Assembly: GCA_964194625.1 (NCBI GenBank)
Contig: CAXMNC010000159.1
Span: 1-64,000 of the forward strand
Length of the DNA: 64,000 nucleotides
DNA from: SPGG2 sp964194625
Lineage (GTDB): Bacteria > Pseudomonadota > Gammaproteobacteria > Acidiferrobacterales > SPGG2
Reading direction: 5' to 3'
The stretch's first letter is position 1, and the number at the start of each line of letters is the position of its first letter. The notes beneath the pieces were generated by a model, which saw nothing but the letters and a program-made list of their open reading frames with translations, had not been told where the DNA came from and did no database searches. The translations under genes were made by a program, and so were the position numbers. Positions 54,278 to 62,797 of the stretch are shown here, piece after piece.

Positions 54278-54576
54278 GGCAGTCCTTTGGAATAGCGCAA
54301 GTTTGGCCTGCGTCACAGACGAATTAGCTAGCCTGATGAGCGGCCGCCTGCCAATTCTACCGTATCCGGACGGTCTTTGTTGTGCTCCCGTGCATGACAG
54401 CGTTGACTTATACGGTGATTCGATGCCTGCCCTGTGGTGATTATTGTCACGGGTCATGTATAATCTTCCCCCGATTGCGCGATGCATTTGTATATCAAAC
54501 TATCTAGATCGCTGTTGCTGCGTAGTGCCGGGCCTCGTCTACTAAAAAGGCGCGCATATTTTCAGGGGGGGACTCC
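54278..54576. promoter_or_regulatory. Divergent region with candidate petA promoter
   Basis: This 299-base gap lies between the protease gene (minus) and petA (plus) and carries no other gene. A perfect TATAAT sits at 54459-54464, about 113 bases before petA, with only a weak -35 (TGGTGA at 54435-54440, 18-base spacer). The promoter is therefore a suggestion, not a firm call. Confidence 0.4.
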
Positions 54577-55188
54577 ATGAGTGATGAGAGCACTGACCAG
54601 ACTCGGCGGCAGCTGCTTGCAATAACGACGGGGTTGGGGCTCGCCGGTACGGCAGTCGCAAGCATACCGTTCGTCCTCAGCATGCAGCCCAGCGCCCGTG
54701 CCCGTGCCCTTGGCGCGCCCGTGGAAGTGGATATAAGCAAGCTCGAAGCTGGACAGCGGTTGGTAGTCGAGTGGCGTGGGAAGCCGGTGTGGATCGTGAA
54801 CCGCACGAAGAAGATGCTAGACACGCTGCCGGGAATGGCCGGCAAGCTCGTCGACCCCAGCTCGGATGCAAGCGAGCAACCTAGTTATGCACAAAACGAG
54901 TGGCGTTCGATAAAGCCGGACATACTCGTGTTGGTGGGCATCTGCACCCATCTTGGTTGCTCACCGCTAGCCAAATTCGTAGAGGGGGCGGCTTCCGGCC
55001 TAGGACGGGACTGGCCCGGCGGTTTCTTTTGTCCGTGTCACGGCTCCTTTTTTGATCTTGCCGGGCGTGTTTATAAGAATGTACCCGCACCGACCAATCT
55101 AGTGGTGCCGCCGCACGCTTACTTGAGTGATACCCGCATAATCGTCGGTTTAAGCCCGGACGAAGCCGAGAAAAACAAAAACGCCTAA
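54577..55188 (+). CDS. petA: Ubiquinol-cytochrome c reductase, Rieske subunit
   Basis: This is the 2Fe-2S subunit of the bc1 complex, accepting electrons from ubiquinol. The 203-residue protein begins with a twin-arginine signal anchor (DQTRRQLLAITTGLGLAG), so it should pass through the Tat system encoded nearby. The cluster ligands are in CTHLGCSP and CPCHGSFFD. The stop shares a base with the ATG of petB. Confidence 0.96.
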   Translation: MSDESTDQTRRQLLAITTGLGLAGTAVASIPFVLSMQPSARARALGAPVEVDISKLEAGQRLVVEWRGKPVWIVNRTKKMLDTLPGMAGKLVDPSSDASEQPSYAQNEWRSIKPDILVLVGICTHLGCSPLAKFVEGAASGLGRDWPGGFFCPCHGSFFDLAGRVYKNVPAPTNLVVPPHAYLSDTRIIVGLSPDEAEKNKNA

Positions 55189-56417
55189 TGCAAAAACTCA
55201 TCGCTTGGATTGATGCTCGTATCCCACTCACAAAGGTGTGGGATGAGCACATCGCCAAATATTACGCGCCAAAGAACTTCAACTTCTGGTACTACTTCGG
55301 TTCGTTGGCGATATTGGTGTTGGTGATTCAGATCCTAACTGGCATCTTTCTCACCATGCACTACAAGCCTGATTCCAAGTTGGCGTTCGCGTCAGTGGAA
55401 TACATCATGCGCGATGTCCCCTGGGGATGGCTGATTCGCTATATGCATGCCACCGGCGCCTCGCTGTTTTTCGTGGTGATTTATCTACATATGTTCCGTG
55501 CATTGCTGTATGGCTCGTATCGATCGCCGCGTGAACTCTTATGGATAATAGGCATGGTGATTTATGTTGCTCTCATGGCGGAGGCGTTTATGGGCTACCT
55601 GCTTCCATGGGGCAACATGTCATTTTGGGGCGCGCAGGTAATCATTTCTTTGTTTGACGCTGTGCCATGGGTGGGCCCACCGCTAGCAGAATGGATCCGC
55701 GGTGATTTCGTCATCTCGGACGCGACCCTCAATCGCTTTTTCTCCTTCCACGTGATAGCAGTGCCGTTAGTGTTGGTTGGGCTGGTATATCTACATATCG
55801 TCGCGCTTCACAAGGTTGGGTCGAACAACCCGGATGGTATCGAGATCAAACAGCACAAAGACAAAAATGGTGTGCCACTCGATGGGATCCCGTTTCACCC
55901 TTATTACAGCGTCAAAGATATGGTCGCGGTGACGGTTTTCATGATGGTGTTTGCTGCCATCATGTTTTTCGCACCGGAAATGGGCGGATGGTTCTTGGAG
56001 CACGACAACTTCGTGCCGGTGAACCCGTTGCAGACACCGCCAGAGATCAAACCGCTTTGGTACTTTACACCTTACTACTCGATCCTGCGCGCAAATACGG
56101 TCAATTTTTTCTGGATACCAGGAAAGTTGTGGGGTGTGTTTTTCATGGGTCTTTCCCTGGCGCTGTTCTTCTTCTTGCCATGGCTTGATCGCTCACCGGT
56201 TAAGTCGATTCGCTATCGCGGCTGGATGTATAAGACGGCACTGACGATATTCGCTATCAGTTTTATTATTTTGGGTTATGTTGGCACGCGACCGCCGGAG
56301 GGCATCTACAAGGCGTTGGCGCAGATTTGCACGATATTGTATTTCGCGTTTTTCTTCCTGATGCCTTGGTACACAAAATACGACAAAACCAAACCTGAAC
56401 CGGACAGGGTTACGTAG
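55188..56417 (+). CDS. petB: Ubiquinol-cytochrome c reductase, cytochrome b
   Basis: Cytochrome b carries the two b hemes and both quinone sites. The 409-residue protein has eight membrane helices, with heme His in RYMHATGASLFF and FYLHMFRALLYGSYR-like segments and in FSFHVIAVPLVLVGLVYLHI. The Qo motif PEWY-equivalent occurs as KPLWYFTPYYS. It is fused, full length, unlike the split b6/IV form. Confidence 0.96.
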   Translation: MQKLIAWIDARIPLTKVWDEHIAKYYAPKNFNFWYYFGSLAILVLVIQILTGIFLTMHYKPDSKLAFASVEYIMRDVPWGWLIRYMHATGASLFFVVIYLHMFRALLYGSYRSPRELLWIIGMVIYVALMAEAFMGYLLPWGNMSFWGAQVIISLFDAVPWVGPPLAEWIRGDFVISDATLNRFFSFHVIAVPLVLVGLVYLHIVALHKVGSNNPDGIEIKQHKDKNGVPLDGIPFHPYYSVKDMVAVTVFMMVFAAIMFFAPEMGGWFLEHDNFVPVNPLQTPPEIKPLWYFTPYYSILRANTVNFFWIPGKLWGVFFMGLSLALFFFLPWLDRSPVKSIRYRGWMYKTALTIFAISFIILGYVGTRPPEGIYKALAQICTILYFAFFFLMPWYTKYDKTKPEPDRVT

Positions 56418-56419
56418 CC

Positions 56420-57145
56420 TTGAGACGCCTTTGCCTAGCGATTTTGTTGCTTACCGCATCGACGGTTACGTCGGCAGCGGCGTTGCCGCCGGGCGTGAAG
56501 CATCCATCTCTAGAAATCGACCTTGGCGATCAAGAATCGCTTCAGCGCGGCGCACGTACCTTTATCAACTATTGCCTTTCTTGTCATAGTGCCGCCTACA
56601 TGCGCTACAACCGCATGGGCAAAGATCTTGGAATTGATGAAGAACTCGTAAGGGATAACCTGCTGTTTGCCGCCGACAACGTCGGTGACGTCATGAAGGC
56701 GGTAATGCCGGTAGAAGATGCAAAACTATGGTTCGGTACCGCACCGCCAGATCTGACTGTAGTAGCGCGTTTCCGCGGTCCCGAGTGGCTGTATCTCTAT
56801 ATGACGGGCTTCTATCGCGAAGGCAGCCGATGGAACAATATCGTATTCCCAAATGTAGCTATGCCGCATGTGCTCTACGAATGGCAAGGCGAGCAACGAG
56901 CAGTGTTCAAGACTATGGAGGACGGCAGTAAGCAGTTCGATCGTTTTGAGTTGGTGCGTCCCGGCAGCATGAAGAAGGAAGAGTATGACGCAGCCATGCG
57001 CGACCTCGTCAACTTCTTTGTATATCTGGGCGAACCAGCGAAGTTGGTCCGCTATCGGATTGGCGTATATGTCCTCATCTTCCTCGGTGTGTTCCTTATC
57101 TTCACTTATCTCCTCAAGCGAGAGTACTGGAAACAATTGCACTGA
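56420..57145 (+). CDS. petC: Ubiquinol-cytochrome c reductase, cytochrome c1
   Basis: Cytochrome c1 passes electrons to soluble cytochrome c. The 241-residue protein starts with TTG at 56420, then has a signal peptide (ending near SAAALP), the heme motif CLSCH (about residues 52-56), the Met ligand region NVAMPHVLYEWQG, and a C-terminal anchor helix (RIGVYVLIFLGVFLIFTYLL) with a basic end. It completes petABC. Confidence 0.95.
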   Translation: MRRLCLAILLLTASTVTSAAALPPGVKHPSLEIDLGDQESLQRGARTFINYCLSCHSAAYMRYNRMGKDLGIDEELVRDNLLFAADNVGDVMKAVMPVEDAKLWFGTAPPDLTVVARFRGPEWLYLYMTGFYREGSRWNNIVFPNVAMPHVLYEWQGEQRAVFKTMEDGSKQFDRFELVRPGSMKKEEYDAAMRDLVNFFVYLGEPAKLVRYRIGVYVLIFLGVFLIFTYLLKREYWKQLH

Positions 57146-57221
57146 GAGAGTGGTATCTAATTTTAGAGACAACTTTTAGCTCGTGTCGCTGACGAGGCTG
57201 TCGTAACTGGAGAAATGGTAA

Positions 57222-57854
57222 ATGGCATCCCCCTTAAATAGAAAACCCATTATGACTTTGTACTCTGGGGCGGACGATCCTTATAGTCATCGCACACGTA
57301 TTGTCTTGTTTGAGAAAGATGTTGAGTGTCGAATTGTGGAGGTCGATCTCAACAAGAGGCCACGGGAGCTTGCTGATCTGAACCCCTACAATCAGGTACC
57401 GACAATTGTTGATCGGGATTTAGTACTCTATGATTCACTCATTATAAATGAGTACCTGGATGAACGGCTGCCGCATCCGCCGTTAATGCCCGTGGACCCA
57501 GTGTCGCGGGGTCGTGCGCGGCTTATGTTGATGCGTTTCGACCGTGATTGGTACGGCCTGCTGCCACAAATCACCAGTGGTGAAAGAAAGCTGGTAACCC
57601 GTGCCCGTAACGTTATCCGCGATGGGCTCACGGTAATATCTCAGATATTCAAGGAGCAGCCGTACATCCTGGGAGATGAGTTTTCATTGGTTGATTGTTG
57701 TTTGGCCCCCATTTTGTGGCGGCTTGGGGTCTATGGAATCAACCTTCCTCGCCAAGCCAAGCCCATACTTGACTACGCCGAGCGCATATTTGAACGTAAG
57801 TCGTTTGAACTCAGCCTCACGGAAACTGAAAGGGAAATCAGGGCCGAAAAATAA
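57222..57854 (+). CDS. sspA: Stringent starvation protein A
   Basis: SspA is a glutathione-transferase-fold protein that binds RNA polymerase during starvation. The 210-residue product has MTLYSGADDPYSHRTRIVLFEKDVE, then NPYNQVPTIVDRDLVLYDS and INEYLDERLPHPPLMP. It retains the thioredoxin-like half and the helical half. sspB follows, and petC-sspA-sspB is the usual order. Confidence 0.95.
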   Translation: MASPLNRKPIMTLYSGADDPYSHRTRIVLFEKDVECRIVEVDLNKRPRELADLNPYNQVPTIVDRDLVLYDSLIINEYLDERLPHPPLMPVDPVSRGRARLMLMRFDRDWYGLLPQITSGERKLVTRARNVIRDGLTVISQIFKEQPYILGDEFSLVDCCLAPILWRLGVYGINLPRQAKPILDYAERIFERKSFELSLTETEREIRAEK

Positions 57855-57896
57855 GCGATTGAGGTACAATGTAGCCTGGATTATTATTTTGACTTG

Positions 57897-58313
57897 ATGA
57901 TGACGCCTATTAAACCCTACCTGATTCGTGCCGTCCGAGATTGGGCCGTGGATAGCGGCCTGACCCCATTGATTGTCGTAGATACGAGTTTAAGGGGCGT
58001 CAACGTGCCAGCCGATTTTGTTGAGAATGGGCGGATACTGCTCAATGTTCACACGCGGGCGGTACAGAATTTCGTTATAGAAGATGAGTGGTTGTTATTC
58101 GCGACGCGGTTCGGCGGTAAGCGCAGCTCGCTAGAGATACCGGTCGCGGCTATCCGTGCCATCTATGCACGCGAGAATGGCCAGGGGGTCACTTTTCCCA
58201 AAGAATCCGCCGGACAGCCGGGTCGTGCCGTTGACGAAACAGGTCGCACTGCACCCGAAGTCACCACTGAGGAATCACCAAAGAAGCCTTCCCATCTAAG
58301 GGTCGTCAAGTAG
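57897..58313 (+). CDS. sspB: ClpXP adaptor SspB
   Basis: SspB delivers ssrA-tagged proteins to ClpXP. The roughly 138-residue product has the folded domain (PYLIRAVRDWAVDSGLTPLIVVD, ILLNVHTRAVQNFVIEDEWLLFATRFGG in two parts) and the disordered tail ending in the ClpX-binding SHLRVVK. Three starts are possible (TTG 57894, ATG 57897, ATG 57900); no strong ribosome-binding site decides between them. Confidence 0.94.
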   Translation: MMTPIKPYLIRAVRDWAVDSGLTPLIVVDTSLRGVNVPADFVENGRILLNVHTRAVQNFVIEDEWLLFATRFGGKRSSLEIPVAAIRAIYARENGQGVTFPKESAGQPGRAVDETGRTAPEVTTEESPKKPSHLRVVK

Positions 58314-58642
58314 TAGTCGCCTAGCGCCAACCCATCGCTTAAGCCGAATACCGCCTTCGTTTGCGCGCGTCAACCCGACGTGTTGCGGCGAGGACAACGC
58401 AACCTACGGAAATCTAACGGCGTGGCCAAGGAAAAAGGCACAATTTTTCGACGAAAGCAGCAAGGTAACGCTATCTCGCAACACAAAAGGGCTACCCGGC
58501 GCGGCGCGGTGAGGCGAATGACGCCGCGACGCTGAACCCACGACAACTTCAATCTGGTTTTATCGCGTTATTCTGGCCGTGGTACCTATCCGCATTTGGG
58601 CTTATGCTTTGACTCCAACCCGACGCCGGACATGGAGGGACG
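58314..58642. other. Gene-poor spacer before the macrodomain gene
   Basis: No recognisable gene or RNA lies here. A GTG at 58422 opens a 37-codon frame ending at 58535 whose product is strongly basic (starting MAKEKGTIFRRKQQGN, with many Arg). It has no supporting ribosome-binding site, so I do not call it a gene. No clear terminator follows sspB. Confidence 0.4.
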
Positions 58643-59131
58643 ATGATTAAGGTAGTACGGGCCGATATTACTAGCCTGGCTGTCGATGCCATCGTCAATG
58701 CGGCCAACGAGACCCTGCTCGGTGGCGGTGGTGTGGACGGGGCCATACATCGGGCAGCTGGACCAGAACTGCGACAAGCCTGTCAAAAGATCGGCGGCTG
58801 TCCTACCGGGGAAGCACGCATTACACCGGGGTTCCGGTTGCCGGAAACTTGGGTGATTCATACCGTCGGACCGGTATGGCAGGGTGGCGACAAAGGCGAG
58901 CCAGATTTGCTTGTTGCGTGTTATAAAAATTCGTTCGATTTAGCACTACAAAATGGCGTTAGCACGATCGCCTTTCCAAGTATTAGTACGGGCGCCTATG
59001 GCTACCCCATAGACGCAGCGGCCAGCATCGCAGTGGGTGTAATGCGAAGCTATCGGGATAAGTTCGAAGAAATTGTTTGCTGTTGCTTTAGCGAAGAAGA
59101 TCGGGAGATCTACGAGAAAGCACTGGCGTGA
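58643..59131 (+). CDS. Macrodomain O-acetyl-ADP-ribose deacetylase
   Basis: This 162-residue macrodomain protein is of the YmdB/MacroD type, which removes acetyl or ADP-ribosyl groups. It shows the family's IKVVRADITSLAVDAIVNAAN, GGGGVDGAIHRAAG and FPSISTGAYGYP motifs. It is almost the minimal size for the domain and is complete. It lies after sspB and converges with the GlcD-type gene across a palindromic repeat. Confidence 0.93.
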   Translation: MIKVVRADITSLAVDAIVNAANETLLGGGGVDGAIHRAAGPELRQACQKIGGCPTGEARITPGFRLPETWVIHTVGPVWQGGDKGEPDLLVACYKNSFDLALQNGVSTIAFPSISTGAYGYPIDAAASIAVGVMRSYRDKFEEIVCCCFSEEDREIYEKALA

Positions 59132-59173
59132 CGCTAGCCGTTACCTTGGAGGCGCTCTGCGATTCGGTGGCAA

Positions 59174-59316
59174 GGAGCAAGTTCTAACCCGAGTGGCAAG
59201 TAGCAAGTTAAGAGCTTGATGTCCCGCTACCCGGTGTTTCTTGCGACTTGCTACTTTACACTTGAAACTTGGGATTTATGAACGCTACTTGCCACTCGGG
59301 GTTAGATGTTTGCTAC
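59174..59316. repeat. MITE-like palindrome between the macrodomain and GlcD-type genes
   Basis: CCCGAGTGGCAAGTAGC (59188-59204) is a perfect inverted copy of GCTACTTGCCACTCGGG (59284-59300), and pairing continues outward imperfectly (AGCAAGTTCTAA against TTAGATGTTTGCT). The 79-base core contains further AAGTAGCAAGTT/CTTGCTACTT-type words, and TGCTACTTAATACTTAACTTG continues past the right arm to the end of the flavoprotein gene. It is an AAGT/ACTT-rich cousin of the element upstream of nadD. No coding content. Confidence 0.7.
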
Positions 59317-59331
59317 TTAATACTTAACTTG

Positions 59332-60729
59332 TTACTCGCAGTCAGTGGTAGGAAAGATCTTATCGGGATTGAGAATACCCTTAGGATCAAATTGTTGCTT
59401 TATTCGTTTCATGAGATCGAGGGTCACTGGGTCGATCTCTCGGTTAATGTAGTCACGTTTTTCTCGACCGACGCCATGCTCGCCAGAGAGCGTGCCATCG
59501 AGCGCCAATACCAAGTCAAAGACCTTCGATAGGCACGGCTGCGCCTTTTCTGCCTGGATTTCGTCCTGTGAGTCGTAGAGTAGATTGACATGAATATTGC
59601 CGTTGCCGGCATGGCCGAAATTGACGATTGGAATACCGAACTCCTGACTCAAACCTTCCAGCCCCGTTATCAAGTCAGGGATACGTGATACCGGGACGAC
59701 GATATCTTCGTTTAGTTTGTTAGGGGCGATTTTGCGTAAGGCGGGTGACAACGCTTTGCGGGTAGCCCATAACGCAGTTACCTCTGCCTCAGTTCTCGCT
59801 GCTTTAAGTTGCACCAGCCCTTCATTCTGTGCCGCCCGACTAACGGCATCGACGGCTGCGTCAATGCCTGATTCGGGTCCGTCTACTTCTATCATGAGTA
59901 ACGCACCGGCCTTGTCTGGAAGCTCGGCCTTCGAAAAGTCTCGAATCATGTCGATCGATGCCTTGTCAATAAATTCTAGGGCACATGGAATCACGGGTTG
60001 AGCCATGATGGCTGATACTGCTGTCGTAGCGCTATCTACGTTACTGTATACGGCTTGTAACGTGCGCTTGGCTTGCGGGTGTGGAATTAGTTTAAGCGTG
60101 GCCTCGGTAATGACGGCGAGCGTACCTTCGGAACCGATGATAAGCCGAGTAAGGTCATAACCGACCACACCCTTGGTTGTGCAGACGCCGGTGTTTATTT
60201 CGTCACCCGCACCGGTTACTGCACGTAACCCCAACACATTTTCTCGTGTTGTGCCGTACTTAACCGCGCGTGGACCCGCCGCATTCAATGCCAAGTTACC
60301 ACCGATAGTACAAAAGGCACTGCTCGTAGGATCGGGTGCCCAGAAAAAGCCGTGTGCAAGCGCTGTCTCTTGTACCGCCTGATTGGTTACTCCCGGTTCC
60401 ACGCGCATGAATCGATTGGCCGGATCCACTTCCAGGATACGATCCATGCGTTCCAGCGATAGTACTAAACCTCTGCGCAAGGGAATCGAGCCGCCGGTGG
60501 TGCCAGTACCGCGGCCGCGAGCTACCAGCGTCGTGCCATAGCGGTTACATAAGCGTACCGTTTCCCGTACCTGTTCCAGGGAGGTCGCAAATGCAACGAT
60601 ATCGGGCTGGCTATGTTTACGTGAATTGTCGTAGCCATAGGCCCACCGATCGGCCGGATCGGTGAGCACGTTGTCGTCCCCGACGAGTCGTGCCAATTCA
60701 ATCGCCAGATCTTCAACCGCACTAACCAT
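59332..60729 (-). CDS. FAD-linked oxidase of the GlcD/D-lactate dehydrogenase family
   Basis: This 465-residue flavoprotein has an N-terminal PCMH-type FAD domain (VARGRGTGTTGGSIPL, PGVTNQAVQETAL, GTTRENVLGLRAVTG) and a C-terminal FAD-linked oxidase cap ending GEHGVGREKRDY and FDPKGILNPDKIF. Family members oxidise D-2-hydroxy acids such as glycolate or D-lactate; I cannot choose among substrates. Its 3' end adjoins a palindromic repeat. Its start overlaps the end of rfaE2 by eight bases. Confidence 0.9.
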   Translation of the reverse strand: MVSAVEDLAIELARLVGDDNVLTDPADRWAYGYDNSRKHSQPDIVAFATSLEQVRETVRLCNRYGTTLVARGRGTGTTGGSIPLRRGLVLSLERMDRILEVDPANRFMRVEPGVTNQAVQETALAHGFFWAPDPTSSAFCTIGGNLALNAAGPRAVKYGTTRENVLGLRAVTGAGDEINTGVCTTKGVVGYDLTRLIIGSEGTLAVITEATLKLIPHPQAKRTLQAVYSNVDSATTAVSAIMAQPVIPCALEFIDKASIDMIRDFSKAELPDKAGALLMIEVDGPESGIDAAVDAVSRAAQNEGLVQLKAARTEAEVTALWATRKALSPALRKIAPNKLNEDIVVPVSRIPDLITGLEGLSQEFGIPIVNFGHAGNGNIHVNLLYDSQDEIQAEKAQPCLSKVFDLVLALDGTLSGEHGVGREKRDYINREIDPVTLDLMKRIKQQFDPKGILNPDKIFPTTDCE

Positions 60730-61204
60730 GTCGACGAATTCGTTCTATCAGGTTGCTTGTGGAGCGCTCGAAGCGTACGGGGACAGCGCGGGCTTTTCCA
60801 CCATATGATGCAACAAAGTCGGCGCCAACGATCTTATCCGGTTGCCAGTCGCCACCCTTGACCAAGTGATCGGGCCTGACGGTTTTAATGAGTTCGAGTG
60901 GTGTGTCTTCGCCGAACGGTACAACCAGCGAAACGCAACCGAGGGCAGCGAGCAACGCCATACGATCGTCAAGCGGATTGATAGGTCGACTGGATCCCTT
61001 GCTTTGTCGCGCCACGGAAGCATCGCTATTTACCCCGACGATCAGTGCCGCGCCAAGTGTAGCCGCCTCCTCTAGGTAGGCCACATGCCCACGATGTAGG
61101 ATGTCGAAACATCCGTTTGTGAAAACGAGCGGGCGAGGTAGTGCCGCCAGCCTATCTTTAAGCAGTTCCTGGTCCTGGACGATCTTGGATTCACTAAGCG
61201 TCAA
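60722..61204 (-). CDS. rfaE2: D-glycero-beta-D-manno-heptose 1-phosphate adenylyltransferase
   Basis: This enzyme makes ADP-heptose precursor for the LPS core. The 160-residue protein is the stand-alone nucleotidyltransferase half of HldE, with FTNGCFDILHRGHVAYL (HxGH), LIVGVNSDASVARQSKG and the C-terminal RSTSNLIERIR. The kinase half is not in the window. It lies between dolP and the flavoprotein gene, overlapping both slightly. Confidence 0.93.
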   Translation of the reverse strand: MTLSESKIVQDQELLKDRLAALPRPLVFTNGCFDILHRGHVAYLEEAATLGAALIVGVNSDASVARQSKGSSRPINPLDDRMALLAALGCVSLVVPFGEDTPLELIKTVRPDHLVKGGDWQPDKIVGADFVASYGGKARAVPVRFERSTSNLIERIRRHG

Positions 61205-61785
61205 TCAGTGTACTCAAAGAGTTTGACTACGCGCGTGACCCCTTTTGTTTCACGGGCGAGCTTTGTTGCCACAGCGGCTTCCGACCGCTTAACCAAACCC
61301 ATCAAATAGACCACTGAATTCGACGTCACGACCTTTACGTGGGTGGGCCCGACGCCCTTGGTGGTGGTCTGTTTGCCTTTGATCTTGCTGGTAATCCACT
61401 TATCGTTCGTACGGCTCGCAGTCAACGGACCGGCTGGCGGGGCGATACGAATATGGTTGTTGATCCGGCGTATACCCTGGACAGTTCTGACTTTGCCCAG
61501 CGTGCGGTCGCGAAGACTCTTGGTTGTTGCCTCCCCGGTTAGAAGCACAATGCCATTCATGCTGGTCACATTCGCGCGTACGGTATCCTTTAGTTGCGGA
61601 TCTTCGACGATCAATTTCTGCGCCTTCAGTTCGAGCGTCTGATCGTCAATCATTTTGCCAGTCGTACGCCGATCTGTTGCTACTGCTGCTCCCGTGGCAG
61701 CCCCGGCCACCAGCGCGGCGGCGCAGCCTTGGAGCAGTCCCGCGACAAAGATGATCAGTGCCGTCATTAGCGCAACGCATTTCAT
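61201..61785 (-). CDS. dolP: BON-domain outer-membrane lipoprotein DolP
   Basis: DolP (YraP) is an outer-membrane lipoprotein with two BON domains that supports envelope integrity. The 194-residue product has a lipobox LLQGC (about residues 17-21) and then two BON repeats, the first with NVTSMNGIVLLTGEA and the second with VVTSNSVVYLMGLV. It follows the SIS isomerase by one base, the conserved diaA-dolP order. Confidence 0.93.
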   Translation of the reverse strand: MKCVALMTALIIFVAGLLQGCAAALVAGAATGAAVATDRRTTGKMIDDQTLELKAQKLIVEDPQLKDTVRANVTSMNGIVLLTGEATTKSLRDRTLGKVRTVQGIRRINNHIRIAPPAGPLTASRTNDKWITSKIKGKQTTTKGVGPTHVKVVTSNSVVYLMGLVKRSEAAVATKLARETKGVTRVVKLFEYTD

Positions 61786-61786
61786 A

Positions 61787-62422
61787 CTAAACGTCTCCTA
61801 ATAGTTGATAGTCGATCAAATCACACAAGCAGTGGATGATAATTGCATGGACTTCTTGAATGCGGGCAGTGGACGAATCGGAGACACAGATATTGACGTC
61901 GTTTCCCGAGAGCACGGACACCAATTCGCCGCCGTTGCGTCCATTGAGGGCGACACAAGTCATTTCTCGTTCGTGTGCTGCCTCTACCGCCAACAACACG
62001 TTGGGGGAATTTCCTGAGGTCGAAATCGCCAATAAAACATCCCCGGGTTGGCCAAGGGCTCGCACCTGCTTAGCGAAGATATCCTCGAAACCATAATCAT
62101 TGCTAATTGAAGTTATGGTCGAACTGTCTGTGGTGAGCGCCAGCGCCGGCAGCCCAGGTCGCTCGCGCTCAAAGCGATTTAGCATTTCTGCCGAAAAATG
62201 CTGTGCGTCTGCAGCCGAGCCGCCGTTGCCACACGCGAGAATCTTGCCCTGTTTGTGTAGTGCGGCGACCATCTCGATGGCCGCGGTCGTAATCAATGGT
62301 GCTAACTCATCCATTGCAGCGCTAGTGGCCCGGACGCTGTCTTCAAAATTTCTCTTGACTCGGACCGTCAGCGCCGTCGCGTCACCCACTTTCGTATTTT
62401 TCCCAGCTCTTGCGTCACTCAT
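61787..62422 (-). CDS. SIS-domain phosphoheptose isomerase (GmhA/DiaA type)
   Basis: This 211-residue SIS protein shows GKILACGNGGSAADAQHFSAEM, ISTSGNSPNVLLAVEAA and SSTARIQEVHAIIIHCLCDLID. The His and Glu residues of the GmhA active site are in the last segment and the first, and the neighbouring rfaE2 supports a heptose role. In E. coli the same position is taken by DiaA, a DnaA regulator with the same fold. The true start may be internal, since the first 15 residues are unusual. It lies between yraN and dolP. Confidence 0.88.
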   Translation of the reverse strand: MSDARAGKNTKVGDATALTVRVKRNFEDSVRATSAAMDELAPLITTAAIEMVAALHKQGKILACGNGGSAADAQHFSAEMLNRFERERPGLPALALTTDSSTITSISNDYGFEDIFAKQVRALGQPGDVLLAISTSGNSPNVLLAVEAAHEREMTCVALNGRNGGELVSVLSGNDVNICVSDSSTARIQEVHAIIIHCLCDLIDYQLLGDV

Positions 62423-62428
62423 GTTGTG

Positions 62429-62797
62429 TCAAAAGGCATTTTGTAACCATTCAACTTGATTGCTATCTGGCGTGCCCGTTACCGCGACGATATCAAATCG
62501 ACAGGGTTTCTTGGAGATTTTTCTGTTTCGCTGGAGGTAGTGTCCCGCGCTAGCCCTTAGTTTCTCCTGCTTACGGGTGCCGACGGTTTCTGCCGGTGTG
62601 CCGAATGCCTTTGACCGCCGATAACGCACTTCAACGAATACTATAGTGTTGCTTTGTTCCATAATCAGGTCGATCTCGCCGAACGGCGTACGATAGTTGC
62701 GCGTTATTAGCCGTAACCCCTGGCGTTTCAGATGCGCATACGCACATTGTTCAGCTTCAAGACCCTGTCGCAGGTGCCGTGCCTGTTCCGCCTTCAA
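62429..62797 (-). CDS. yraN: YraN-family nuclease-like protein
   Basis: YraN (UPF0102) is a small restriction-endonuclease-fold protein of undefined role. The 122-residue product has GLEAEQCAYAHLKRQGLRLI, the nuclease-like core RNYRTPFGEIDLIME and FVEVRYRRSKAFGTP, with the D-ExK-type residues, and a typical C terminus (PCRFDIVAVTG). The frame overlaps the lpoA stop by 41 bases. Confidence 0.93.
   Translation of the reverse strand: MKAEQARHLRQGLEAEQCAYAHLKRQGLRLITRNYRTPFGEIDLIMEQSNTIVFVEVRYRRSKAFGTPAETVGTRKQEKLRASAGHYLQRNRKISKKPCRFDIVAVTGTPDSNQVEWLQNAF

Noticed and set aside
54278..54487. N-terminal extension of the serine protease
   Set aside because: The sequence before the membrane anchor is not signal-like and reaches into the presumed petA promoter region.
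58422..58535. Basic 37-residue frame before the macrodomain gene
   Set aside because: No ribosome-binding site and no recognisable family; mentioned only as a comparison with the frame at 2347.
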